DNA of 64,000 nt from Takifugu bimaculatus (GCA_004026145.2 CP034990.1:7385200-7449199); one strand, 5' to 3'. Counted from the stretch's first letter, positions 34,813-46,225 are shown. Notes: generated from the letters alone by a model not told the origin. Numbers and translations: made by a program.

Positions 34813-37800
34813 CACACACAAGCCTGCAGCGTCTCTGACTCTTGATCTTCCACACAGGTCATACATCTCGTTTGATATCCTACGACGAATCCTGAGGGAC
34901 TATTTCAAGTATGATGTTCTCTACTGCATGAACATCACAGACATTGATGACAAAGTGAGTGTTTTTCTATCTTTTTCTTTTAGTTTTGAAAGTATCTTAA
35001 AGAAAGTTGTTTCTTTCTGGCAGGAAATAATAAATCTGACCGTGTTAAAAAACAATTTTTTCTAAAATGGGTAGAGGGAAAACAGTGGCATTACCCCATT
35101 TACAAAGTGTGACAAAATTTATTCTTCCAGGTTTGTCGACTTTGCCTCGGAACGCTGTGATTAAATGTTCCTGGGAGTGTCTGAATGTTCTGTTCTTGTG
35201 TTGGTCAGATCATTAAAAGGGCTCGACAGAACTTCCTGCTGGATCAGTACAAGGAGAAACAACCACAATCTGCTCAGATTCTGCAGGACGTCCTGAGTGC
35301 CAGAGAGGTGAGAGGCGTTTGAGTCCGCAACCAAATCCAAATGTTTCCCAAAAAGTGTACCACCTGTGGAGTATCAGGTGAAAATGGCTTTAATTCTCAT
35401 CGATGTCCTGCAGTATTGATTGGAAATGCACCATTACTGGGATTTCTGTGGCGGACGGAGTCTCTGCTGGTTAATATTGTGGTGGGCGGGGTCTCTGCTG
35501 GTTAATATTGTGGTGGGCGTGGTCACTGCTGGTTAATATTGTGGTGGGCGTGGTCACTGCTGGTTAATATTGTGGTGGGCGTGGTCACTGCTGGTTAATA
35601 TTGTGGTGGGCAGGGTCACTGCTGGTTAATATTGTGGTGGGCGTGGTCACTGCTGGTTAATATTGTGGTGGGTGGGGTCACTGCTGATTAATATTGTGGT
35701 GGGCGTGGTCACTGCTGGTTAATATTGTGGTGGGCGGGGTCACTGCTGGTTAATATTGTGGTGGGCGTGGTCACTGCTGGTTAATATTGTGGTGGGCGGG
35801 GCCACTGCTGTTGATTGTGGTGGTGGGTGGAGTCTCTACTGTCGACGGCTGTGGTGGGCGGATTTTCTGCTGTACGGTGTGTTCAGTCCTTTTTAGCTAA
35901 CTGCCAATTGGTTCCGTGTGTTTGGGTTTCCTGTTAAAGCTCCTCTTGTTGTCCGCAGCCCTTTAAGGCCCACTTGGCTGCAACAGCAGATCCAGATAAG
36001 AAGCAGATGTTGGAGCGGCTCGATGCTGCTGTTAGCGTTGCTCTGCAGCCGGTGCAGACAGCGATGGAGGGAAACGCAGCAGATGAGGTGGTCCAACCTT
36101 TAGCCCAGGTGAGTCCGAGCAACCCAGGTGTTCCAATTAGAGATGAAAGGTCAGTCATTTTTAGTAACCGCTGCTTCTTTGCTCTCAGGTGCTGTTGGAG
36201 AACTCCAAAGACCTGCTGGCTGATTGGTTAGACAAACAGTTTGGAAGTCAGGTCACGGAGAATTCCATCTTCTTTAATCTGCCCAAATTCTGGGAGGAGG
36301 AGTACCACAAAGACATGGAGGCCTTGAACGTAAGTGAAAATGGCGCCGATGGGCAGATTGATTTTCTCTTTAATTACTGATGCTTCTGCTTGGAATTCAG
36401 GTTCAACCTCCAGATGTTCTGACTCGGGTCAGCGAGTACGTTCCAGAGATCGTGGAGTTTGTGAGCAAGGTCATCTCTAATGGTTACGGGTGAGGAGGGT
36501 TTAAAGTGAAGGCCAGGCTCACGCTGCCTAAACAGACCACGTCAATAATTCAGTTCTCTGATGTTACAGATATGAATCAAACGGTTCCGTGTACTTTGAC
36601 ACCTCAAAGTTCGACGCCAGTACACAGCACTCATATGCCAAATTGGTCCCTGAAGCAGTCGGAGATCAAAAAGCTTTACAAGAAGGAGAAGGTATGCTTT
36701 TCGAACATTGACTGGAGTTCAAGCTCCATCTGACGGAGCAACAGTCACAAAGTTTTTAGATGGAACAGCCAGTTTAAGCAAATTAAACTGGCTGTTGCAG
36801 TAATAAATGCAACAGCCGGATGTAACCACCAGAGGGCATCCTTTACATGACACATATGCAAATGGTTGTATCACACGACTTGAATATGAATATTAGTTTT
36901 TGTCAGATTTTAAAAGGAGGATGCTTATATTATATTTCTACTTGGGGTCACCAAAGTAATGAGTCGTTTCACCACATGAATGCGTACATTTTTGTCTGTA
37001 GGTGATCTGAGCATCTCTGCTGACAGATTAAGTGAGAAGAAGTCACCCAATGATTTCGCCTTGTGGAAAGCGTCCAAACCCGGCGAACCTTCATGGGACT
37101 CTCCGTGGGGGAAGGTGAGGTTTCACTTTACTGCAGCTCAGCAGGGTAGCCGGGAGGTTATTTATCCCTTTACTTCCTGTGAACGCGGCTTCAGGGGCGG
37201 CCGGGCTGGCACATCGAATGTTCCGCCATGGCCGGCACCATCTTGGGCGAGTCCATGGACATCCACGGTGGGGGGTTTGATCTGCGATTCCCCCATCACG
37301 ACAACGAGTTGGCTCAGTCTGAGGTACCCCTGGAAGCAGTTTGACCAGTTGTGGACAAGCTGATTCAACAGAGGAGTTTTAGACTTGAGCTCAGGTTTCT
37401 GATCCTCGCAGGCGTTCTTCGAGAACGACCACTGGGTCAGATACTTCCTGCACACGGGACACCTGACGATCGCCGGCTGCAAAATGTCCAAGTCTCTGAA
37501 GAATTTCATCACCATTAAGGACGCTTTGGCAAAGAACACAGGTGAACCCCATTTTGCCTCCCTCTGTAGAGGAAAACCTGAAAGTTCTATACGGACAGGA
37601 AATGATAGCAGCAGTAAACAGTGTCAGTGATCTATCCAGACTAGCTGGTTCTGGTTCTTGTTCAGCTGAAATGGTTCCTGTAGTTTGGAATTGTCCTTTT
37701 TCCCAGCTCGACAGCTCCGTTTGGCTTTCCTGATGCATTCCTGGAAAGACACCCTGGATTATTCCTCCAACACGATGGAGTCCGCCGTCCAGTACGAGAA

Positions 37801-39651
37801 GTTCATGAATGTAGGTGGGCCGCCCTCAGGTTGGTCCAGATGTGGTCTGCTTAATATTCATGGGCTTGTGATGATGCACAGGAGTTCTTCCTGAATGTCA
37901 AAGACATCCTGCGCGCTCCCACTGACATCACCGGGCGGTTTGAGAAGTGGGAGGCGGCAGAGGTGGAGCTCAACGACAGGTAGACAAACCCTCCTGTAAC
38001 AGTGCCCCCACAGGATCGACACATCTTTGAACTTCTCTGCTTAAAGTGGGAATGTCGTCCAGTTTCTACAACAGGAAGTCTGCTGTCCACGAGGCTCTCT
38101 GCGACAACGTGGACACGCGCACCGCGATGGAGGAGATGAGACTCCTGGTCGGTCAGAGCAACAGCTACATCGCCAGCAGGAAGAACGCCAAGCTGAGACC
38201 CAACCGCATGCTGATGGAGAGCATTGCCTGCTACCTGACCAGCATGCTGAAGGTGAGCGCTGCTCCGTCTTCTGTGGTCAAAGGTCAGAAACGTCTAATC
38301 AAAGAGGACGGACACATTTGTGGAAAGTAGTTTTGAGATTTTGTTGTTGTGGAATTGGAGAAGAGTTTCCCTCTGAGCCGCTGAGCCTTCTGGGTAATTG
38401 TGTTCTCAGATGATTCTTTCTGTTTCTGTGGTTTTAGATCTTCGGTGCTGTGGAAGAGTCGGCCTCCATCGGTTTCCCAGTAGGGGGACAAAATGCCAAC
38501 ATTGATGTGAGTCTCATCTGCTCTTCACTTCCTGTCTGTGATTCAATATCAAAGCTAATTCGCTGGACCAGATGTGAGCTGTATCGTCTGCTGGTGTTTG
38601 ACCCTAAATGAAAATGTTGCCGTTGTCAGCTGGAGAGCACCGTCATGCCGTATCTCAGCGTGCTGTCGGACTTCAGAGCAGACGTCCGGAAAATTGCCCG
38701 AGAGCAGAAAGGTGAGGAAATCGGATCTTTTTAGCCGTGAGGTGGAAGGTTTCTTCAACATGAACTTCTTTTAGTGACGGCGCTGCTGCAGCTGTGTGAT
38801 GTCGTCAGAGACGACACGTTGCCTGAGCTGGGAGTCCGACTGGAAGATCATGAAGGTGACAGAAGTGAAGTTCTCTGTTGTAAAATTCCAGGATTTTAAG
38901 ATGAGATTGTTTGGTCCAACTTGGTGGATTGTGTTCCAGGTCTGCCGACTGTGGTGAAACTGGTGGACAGAGAAACATTAATGAAGGAGCGAGAGGAGAA
39001 GAAGAAGGTGAGGAGACAATCTGAAGCTGCTTCAGAAAAACGTAGTAGGGAGAAGTACCTTGAAGAGCTGGTACTTGCATCCCTTCAGTAGTATACCCAA
39101 GTTAATTTTTATCGTATTTGTTCTCATTAACAGAGTAATTGTGATGATGACTGGACTTTCATTGATCTCAGGTTCTTGATCAAGTTCTCCTGGTTTTTAT
39201 TCTTAGATGGAAGAAGAGAAAAGACTGAAGAAAGAAGAAGCTGCTAGAAGGAAACAAGAACAGGAGGTTCCCTTCCGCTCCCTTCAGATGCTTCAGTTTT
39301 CCTTCATTTTCCAATATTCCGATGTTCATTTCCATTTCCTGTTTCAGATGGCCAAACTGGCCAAGATGAAGATCTCACCATGTGAAATGTTCCTCACAGA
39401 AACTGACAAGTATTCCAAATTTGATGAAACTGGTAAACATTTTAGGCCCCGAACGGTACAAAACAAATGTGCAATAAGCAGATTTTCAGTGCCAAACTTT
39501 GCACTTTCAGGGTTTCCCCACTCATGACGCTGAAGGCAAAGAGCTGAGTAAAGGACAAGCGAAGAAGCTCCGGAAGCTGTATGAAGCCCAGGAGAAGCTG
39601 CACAACGAATATCTCCAGAGGGCACCAAAACGGAAAATGATTTATTTCTGA
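32286..39651 (+). CDS. cars1: Cysteinyl-tRNA synthetase, cytoplasmic
   Basis: Twenty-three exons: 32286-32307, 33347-33574, 34260-34351, 34660-34748, 34858-34954, 35209-35307, 35959-36108, 36189-36329, 36401-36489, 36570-36691, 37002-37114, 37195-37323, 37412-37541, 37707-37810, 37882-37979, 38063-38252, 38438-38506, 38630-38711, 38775-38855, 38940-39007, 39207-39266, 39348-39432, 39511-39651. It charges tRNA-Cys. The class I signatures are HMGH (about 139-142) and KMSKS (about 481-485); zinc-site residues include C130 in CGPTVYD, the GRPGWHIECSAM cysteine, and FPHHDNE. Exon 2 encodes a GST-C-like N-terminal domain. Total length is 2479 nt, one over a multiple of three: the last exon needs CCC rather than CCCC in GGTTTCCCCACTCATGAC to give GFPTHDAEGKELSKGQ. 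Intron 6 holds a 31-bp minisatellite. Confidence 0.96.
33671..33757. repeat. Three-copy 31-bp tandem repeat
   Basis: Units starting TGCATGAATGTGATCATAAT, each followed by a C-rich tail, repeat three times nearly perfectly in a cars1 intron. Confidence 0.9.
34772..34820. repeat. (CA)n microsatellite in cars1 intron
   Basis: CA run with one CG interruption between cars1 exons 4 and 5. Confidence 0.95.
35448..35871. repeat. 31-bp minisatellite in cars1 intron 6
   Basis: About eleven clear copies of a 31-bp unit, GGTTAATATTGTGG followed by TGGGCGTGGTCACTGCT, with a few more degenerate copies at both ends. Variants differ mainly in GGGCGTGG versus GGGCGGGG. Confidence 0.92.
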
Positions 39652-39841
39652 GACGACTCAGCCATCCACCCTCAACCACTAAACCCTGCAGATTTAAAGC
39701 CGAGTCATTCGTCCTGGGAATCCTGTGTTTGGAGGGGAATGATGGTTAAAATGTTCCAGTTTTCATTCATAGATTCAGATTTTACTCAAGTCAGAACACA
39801 AAAGGCAGCAGGTCACATTCAAACATGGATGTTGTGATTTT

Positions 39842-39847
39842 AATAAA
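39842..39847 (+). terminator. Polyadenylation signal of cars1
   Basis: AATAAA about 190 bp after the stop codon. Confidence 0.65.
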
Positions 39848-40769
39848 ATGATGTTGTAATTTATGACCAGAATTCTGATTTCATCTTTGTGAAAGAGCTG
39901 CAGGATTTGTTTCTGTCATGTTGAAAACCTTGAGATTATGGATTCAAAATATTACTTTTTGCTTCAGAAATCCATCTACGCATCTGGTTTTCATTTGGTT
40001 TCAAGTGTTTTCTTGACACAACACAAACCTACAGATGACTGGGCTGCCAAAATGTCCCCAACCTGAGGGTGGATATTATTTTATCCACCCATTCATAAAT
40101 CAGTGGTTAACCTAACCCTAACCTGAATTTTGTCAAGATTGCTACTGAGCCTGATGAACACTTTCTGCACAGGACTTGAGTGATGGGAAGAGAGTCACTC
40201 TTTGTCAGATACATGAGTGATGTGATTAGAAGGCCCCCGGAGCCGTGTGGATGGTTAAGTAGAAGCGAGTTACGGTTTCAGAGATTAAGGTGGTTACACA
40301 TATTTAAAAATGGACAAAAGATTAAAAAAGGGCAGATGCCATACTGAGGAAACTTGATAAAGATGCCAGGGATGAGTATTTGGTCACTAGTAACATTGAT
40401 TCATGTCACCTGCAGGCCAACAGCCTCCAAGGACAGCACCAATTAGCTGTGGTCTACAGCATTAGAAGTGTTTCTAAATTATAAATAACTTTAGGATTAC
40501 AGAAACTTTTTCAAGGGCTGGGTTCTCATTGCATCCAGAGGTCTGCGCAGACACATTGGCCAAAGCAGATACACACAAACACACTCACAACATTTTACTC
40601 TTCATCATTCCAATCAAATGTTGTCAAGTTTGACCAGCACATTTCAACATAATTACGTCCCTCAAAAAATGCAAAACATTGAACCATTTCAAATTTTCTT
40701 CACAAAGATTCTCTTTCTCCCTCACTAGTTAGATGGATGATGATTAGATGGGGTTATTTTTAACTTACT

Positions 40770-40837
40770 AATAATAATAATAATAATAATAAAACAACAA
40801 CAATAACAACAACAACAACAACAACAACAATAATAAA
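40770..40837. repeat. (AAT)n/(AAC)n trinucleotide run
   Basis: AAT units change to AAC units and back to AAT; a simple compound microsatellite just upstream of the ccnb2 promoter. Confidence 0.93.
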
Positions 40838-40886
40838 CCCAGGATGTTATTTTTAATTCCAACGTTTATTGCCAGATATATATTGG

Positions 40887-40947
40887 CCAATCAGAAGCCT
40901 TGTTGCTCCAGTGGTATCCAATCAGAGTCCACGTAACACTATTTGAA
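40887..40947 (+). promoter_or_regulatory. CCAAT-CCAAT-CHR cell-cycle promoter module of ccnb2
   Basis: Two same-orientation CCAAT boxes (40887-40891 and 40918-40922; starts 31 bp apart, each followed by CAG) and a CHR element TTTGAA at 40942-40947. Evenly spaced NF-Y sites with a downstream CHR are the known architecture of G2/M genes such as CCNB2 and CCNB1, where NF-Y activates and DREAM/MuvB binds the CHR. It lies about 120-180 bp upstream of the ATG. Confidence 0.8.
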
Positions 40948-41068
40948 AGCCATCGTTGTTTACACGCGCAAGACTATATTGACGGGGTGAAGAGCAATCT
41001 GTGTGGTCGGTAAAGAAAACGTAGCTTGAGCTTTAAATTAACTTGCATCGTTATTTTCGACGTTAAAC

Positions 41069-43077
41069 ATGACGTCAGTGGAAGCTCGTGCTGCGGTTAG
41101 TAGACCGACATTATTTTACTGTTTGGTCTTAATTTGCTGTTAGCTTCAGCTGCTAGCTAACTGCTAGCGTCGTCTTGTTCTGACACAAGTTTCTCTAGTT
41201 CAACTTCAGGCCTGGTTGTCTTTCTTTTCGAGCTTCTAACAAGTTCTGGTGTTTTTCTAACGTGTCATTCAGCAGCTTCCAGCCGGCGAGAACCAGTTAA
41301 AGATGGGTAAAACCACGGGTAGCAGGCCCACGGAGGGCCGCTCTCGGAGAGATAACAAATTTTCCTGGAGCAGCCAACAACGCAAAGGTGATAAGACACA
41401 ATAGACGTTTCAATATTCTGAAGCTGATAACTCAATGATGCTGTCTTAGTTTAGATATCATATGAAATCTTAACGTTTAATCCAACTTGTGTGTTAACGA
41501 CCTCATATCTGATTAAGACTACTGCTAAAGTTTGGTCTCAAACAGTGAAGACAAGTAGATGAATGTTCGCTGGCTTGTTTCCTCAGAGGATGGTTCGGGC
41601 CAAAGCTCCAGGGAAACCCTCCTGTGCTCAGAAAGCTTCTGCACCTGTCCAGACCGTCCCTCCAACAGTCCGAGTGGAGGCTCCGGCAGATCCACTCCCT
41701 CCAGTTTCAAAGGCGTCGGACAATTTCACGGAGGAGCGGGAGCTTTGCCAGGCGTTCTCGGAGGTGCTGCTCACAGTCCAAGATGTCGACGAGGATGATG
41801 CAGACCAGCCTCAGCTGTGTTCGCAATACGTCAAAGACATCTACAGCTATCTGCACGACCTGGAGGTAAAAGTCCCCTCGGCAGTTCTCAGCATCACTGA
41901 GGGCGTGACCCTAACAAGGTCACTGTTTCTGCAGGTGCAGCAGGCTGTACGACCAAACTACATGCAGGGCTACGAAATCACTGAACGCATGCGAGCGCTC
42001 CTCATCGACTGGCTGGTCCAGGTGCACTCCAGGTTCCAGCTGCTGCAGGAGACTCTGTACCTCACAGTTGCCGTCCTGGACCGTTTCCTCCAGGTCAGAA
42101 TCGTCTTCTGTGTGGGTTTAACCGCCAGTTCCTGCCTCACCATGTCCTCCCGTTGTCCTGCAGGTCCAGCCGGTCTCTCGTAGGAAACTTCAGCTGGTTG
42201 GAGTGACGGCCATGTTGGTGGCCTGTAAATATGAAGAGATGTACGCTCCAGAGGTTGGAGACTTTGCCTACATCACAGACAACGCCTTCACCAAGTCTCA
42301 GATCCTGGAGATGGAGCAGGTGGTTTTGAGGAGCCTCAGCTTTCAGCTGGGTCGTCCTCTTCCGTTACACTTCCTGAGACGTGCGTCCAAGGTGGCAAAT
42401 GTGAGTTTGGAACGATGTTGGAGCTGCTGGAGGAGAATCTTCAACTCTACAACTTGTTTTAGTCCAGTTTATCCCAAAAGCAGGATATTGTGGAATAATT
42501 CCCTTGTATTAATGGATCGTGGGGACCGACTGATCTTTGCAGTGTAGTTTGATTTCCAGAAGATCAGTAACTGTTTGTGTCAGTCTGATGTAGAGAGACA
42601 CACGCTGGCCAAGTATCTGATGGAACTGACCCTCCTGGACTACCAGATGGTTCACTATCGTCCGTCGGAGGTCGCCGCCGCCTCACTGTGCTTGTCGCAG
42701 CTGCTGCTTGAAGGTCTGCCGTGGGTAAGCTTCTGAAACCTGAGCGCCGCATCTTTTCATCTGTGGATGCTGCTTCAGTCCCACTCTCTTCAGTCTCCAA
42801 CACAGCAGCACTACTCCACCTACGACGAGGCCCACCTGAAGCCCATCGTGCAGCACATCGCCAAAAACGTGGTGCTGGTGACCGAGGGGAAGACCAAGTT
42901 CACAGTGAGTTTGGTCTGAGCTGCTGTGGTTGAGCTGAAGGATGAAACTGAGTCTTTGTTGCTCTGCAGGCGGTGAAGAACAAATACTCCAGCAGCAAAC
43001 TGCTGAAGATCAGCCTCATCCCTCAGCTGAAGGGCTCCCTCCTCAGAAACATGGCCGCTGCTCTGCTCGCCTCATGA
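41069..43077 (+). CDS. ccnb2: G2/mitotic-specific cyclin B2
   Basis: Eight exons: 41069-41095, 41273-41387, 41587-41865, 41935-42093, 42164-42400, 42584-42724, 42794-42904, 42970-43077. It activates CDK1 at G2/M. The cyclin box spans exons 4-7 (MRALLIDWLVQVHSRFQLLQ, KYEEMYAP, GRPLPLHFLRRASK, HTLAKYLMELTL), and the protein ends KNKYSSSKLLKIS. ELCQAFSEVLL and PQLCSQYVKDIY match cyclin B2 rather than B1. The destruction box RAALGEITN is encoded by exon 2 (about 41331-41360) in a frame one base off from the ATG frame: the ATG frame reads TGSRPT and then leaves it, while the D-box frame is the one that splices in phase with exon 3. Total 1177 nt (one over a multiple of three) implies one extra base near 41330. 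Restored length would be about 391 aa. Confidence 0.93.
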
Positions 43078-43147
43078 GACTCTTCTTTTTATTTATTTTT
43101 TTTAGCTTTGTCAACTTGCACATTATTTCCTGATCGACACTTTTTTA

Positions 43148-43153
43148 AATAAA
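43148..43153 (+). terminator. Polyadenylation signal of ccnb2
   Basis: AATAAA about 70 bp after the stop codon. Confidence 0.7.
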
Positions 43154-44039
43154 ATGCTTATTTTTCAAAGTTTTTCCTTCAGAAATCTAGAACATTGGGT
43201 AAAACGGTACAATAATGTAACATGAGTGGAACTTCTGAGTTGTATTTCCAGTGTAATTTTTAAATGAAAACTTATTTTAATTTCTATTTCTGTGTTTCCT
43301 ACTAAACTGTTGACATCAGGGCAGAAGCTGAGTGGATGTCCTGATCGTCCTGGGCTTCTGTATTTATCCTTGAATGACTCGGGTCCATCTTAAATGTGGC
43401 TCTGAACACCTGTAGCTTCAGATGTTTGGATGAAGCTGTTTCTCTTCACTTGGTGGTAATTCAAGCTTTCTTTGGCCTTAATGGCTTAAAGAAACTAAAC
43501 CTCTTTTGAAGTCTACCTCAACTAAAAATATGACTCTTAACAGTACAACTGCATGTTGTTCAGTCTTTTTGACCGAGATGAAGGCAAATACTACAGAAAG
43601 GTTTTACAATCACAAGAGTTTGTATCAGAACCTATAGTTTTATATGTATATTTAGCTTTTGCTGTAGAGATTACATTTGCGTTCCTACAGAAATGACACG
43701 CATGCCCCCTGAATTCGATGTGGCGTAAGACGTAGACTTCTGTTCCCTTTACCTGGAGATAACAGAATTATGAATGAGCCAACATACAATAAAACATGAG
43801 GTGGGTGAGGAGCTAGGGTGCTGATACTAAATATTAACCATTTAAATACTAAACCAGTAGTTATATTCTCTTAATATTTCATAGTGTAGTTTCCACCTAT
43901 ATGCTAAACATCAAATAATAAAAGTCTTAAGTTGTTGGCTTTATTGCTGACATTAATGTTTCCTCTCAACCATCTTAGGAGCTGCGATTCTGACCATCTA
44001 TGTGCAAATAAAAAGGAGCCATTGTTTTCTTTAAGTTAA
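43154..44039. other. Convergent spacer between ccnb2 and the crystallin gene
   Basis: About 0.9 kb of AT-rich sequence with no exon, RNA gene or recognisable repeat that I could support. Confidence 0.5.
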
Positions 44040-44045
44040 TTTATT
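44040..44045 (-). terminator. Polyadenylation signal of the crystallin gene
   Basis: AATAAA on the minus strand about 47 bp past the stop codon, consistent with the short 3' leaders of lens crystallin messages. Confidence 0.55.
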
Positions 44046-44091
44046 ACTAAAATAACTGCTTGTGTAGCTGACAGTTCAGATCTTGGTGGTT

Positions 44092-45906
44092 TCAGTTGAA
44101 GCGGATTCTTCGCATGGAGCCCACTGTGTTGTTCTGACTTCCCCAATCTGAGAAATTGTTGTAATCCCGCTTCTCCAGGATGTAATGAGGTCCCCTGTAG
44201 TTGGGCTCCTGGTACACCACCCAGCTGAAAACACATTCCGGTTATTCGGTGTCAGAATCTTCTGCCCGATTGTCGCTTCCCTGAACACAATTCGGCGCAC
44301 CTCCCCGTATGCCTTAAGAAACCCTCTTTGCTCAGTCGGAATAGCGATTTCCGTCCGCTGTACTTACGCTCCTCCCAGCACTCGGATGGAGGCGACCCTA
44401 TTGAGGCTGTAGCGGCTCATCAGGTTGGGAATGTCGTCCTGGATCTCCATCTTCTTCCCAGAGAACCCAGCACGCTCATACAGCTGAGCTCTGGCTGCGT
44501 TGTTGTCCTGGGGGGAAAATATGAAAACCTACATGAGTATTTACTGTTATTGATGTTTCATCACAGAACATTCATGTGTTCACCTGGAGGTCAGGAGGTC
44601 ACATCACCTCTGAGGGCGCGCTGTGTCAGGCTTACCTGTTTGACGGCACGGACGGATGAGACGTGGTCGGCCTGAGCGCACCACTTGTCGTAACAGTTGT
44701 ACTCTCCACGTTCAGACATGTCCCACAGGTACTGGCGGCCCCGGAAGTTCTCCTGCTCGTAGCCGACCCATCTGCCAAAGGTGCGAATCAAAGAGCGGTT
44801 TTCCCATTTTCTCCTCAGTATTTGTTGTTCTGTTCTGGTGACACATCTATTCCCAACTCGGCACCATAAACAGTGCTGTTTTTATCTAATGTAACGGTCG
44901 TTTGATCAAACCGGATTGTGGGACGTGTTGCCGTGACAACGGTGTACTGGCAGGTGATCGGACGGCCTCTCGGACTTACGCTCCGCTGTCCACCTGCACA
45001 GAGTTGCATCTGTCGGGGAAGTTCTTGTCACTGAGCCTGGGACAGTCAGAGGTCAGGTCCAGCCGTCTGCCGGCGAAGTTCCGCTGCTCAAAAAGGGTCA
45101 CCTGACCAGAGCGGAACACATCTTGTAAATTTTAGATATATTTGCCGGTAGATCACAGAGAGACAAGAACAGAACCGTAACACCAGGAAGGTTCTGCTAT
45201 TTCCATGAAATAAAACATGATGGTTATTCTTCTACATTATCAGCTCAATATTTCTCAGAAAAAGATCCAAATTACAGATTAAATTCCTGATAATCTCTCT
45301 CAGCCTCCTCACATTTAGCATCCTGGAATCATCTTTAATAATCCATGACTAAGTAAGACTGTTTCTGGACTTGAGTTTTTCATTTCAGTTTCTAAACCAA
45401 TTGAAGTAAAGAGATGAATGTTGAACACAGACACACACCACACACACACACTCAGGACTCTCCTCAGGGTGCAGAAGTGTCACCACACAACATTTGTAAG
45501 TGAAGAACTCCACAGATTGATGCCACTCACCCTCCCACTGGACCCGTAGAAGGCACGTTGGAGCACAGACCCCAGCTTGCTGTAAGAATAGAGGCACACG
45601 ATCCATCACCAACTAATCCAATCATGGCGAATTATCTCATCCGTGACAGATGATCACAAACTCCTTCGTGTGCTAACTGGCTCCAGGTCCACGCTAAAAT
45701 ATCACATTTGTGTTTCTGTCTCCTGTCATTCTTCGGGTGTTTTTCTTTCTTTTTTGGGGGTGGGGGGGGCTTGTGTTGGAGTCTCCAACAGAGAGCCGGC
45801 ATCGCCTCATCTTTGACCGTCACCGTGTGTGGGGGGTGTCTGACATGGTGGTTTCAACATACCTGGTTTGTTGGGCTAATCCTGGGACCTTAGTGAAGAT
45901 GTTCAT
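44092..45906 (-). CDS. crybgx: Beta/gamma-crystallin, crybgx-like
   Basis: Six minus-strand exons: 45906-45863, 45579-45531, 45101-44980, 44771-44636, 44507-44368, 44224-44092; 624 nt, 207 aa, no frame break. Two small exons encode an N-terminal arm (MNIFTKVPGLAQQ, then SKLGSVLQRAFYG). Each of the next four encodes one Greek-key motif: VTLFEQRNFAGRRLDL, AWVGYEQENFRGRQYLW, AQLYERAGFSGKKMEI and AWVVYQEPNYRGPHYIL. One motif per exon is the beta-crystallin gene plan, whereas gamma genes fuse two motifs in one exon. It is presumed a structural lens protein. I recall this sequence type as fish crystallin beta gamma X, but another beta-type name is possible. A TATA box lies about 30 bp upstream of the ATG. 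The gene is head-to-head with lctl, another lens-expressed gene. Confidence 0.85.
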
Positions 45907-45935
45907 GTCAGCTCTGCGAGGCAACGAGAAGGCCC

Positions 45936-45943
45936 CTTAAATA
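45936..45943 (-). promoter_or_regulatory. TATA box of the crystallin gene
   Basis: TATTTAAG on the minus strand about 30 bp upstream of the ATG at 45906, implying a leader of only a few bases. Strong TATA-driven promoters are usual for crystallin genes. Confidence 0.55.
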
Positions 45944-46190
45944 CAGCGGGTGGAAGTGGGTCCACAGCTGCTAGAAAGCTCAGAACGCTTCTCTGACAGT
46001 TGGCGGGGCCCTGGACGCCATTGATATGCTAAACACACCAACTGCCTGTTCACCCACATGCACACAAACACACACACACACCGTCATCAGCTGGAAATGC
46101 TGCATGTGAAGCACAACAAAAACATGCAACACACACATGCAGCACCAAACAGAGGGGAACATAGAGGCATACAAACAGCAAACAGAAAGG

Positions 46191-46194
<4 letters not shown>

Positions 46195-46223
<29 letters not shown>
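46195..46223. repeat. (CA)n microsatellite
   Basis: CA run of about 14 units upstream of the crystallin gene. Confidence 0.95.

Positions 46224-46225
<2 letters not shown>

Larger units (their letters stand above)
39652..41068. other. Spacer between cars1 and ccnb2
   Basis: The cars1 3' untranslated region, then about 1 kb of unassigned sequence with an AAT/AAC trinucleotide run (40770-40837) and the ccnb2 promoter. A synteny junction relative to human (11p to 15q genes) falls in this spacer. Confidence 0.5.

Noticed and set aside
39433..39510. Alternative acceptor before 39482 that would keep cars1 in frame by adding about 13 residues
   Set aside because: It would leave a 49-bp intron with a poor pyrimidine tract and insert residues absent from the family; a one-base error in the C run is simpler.
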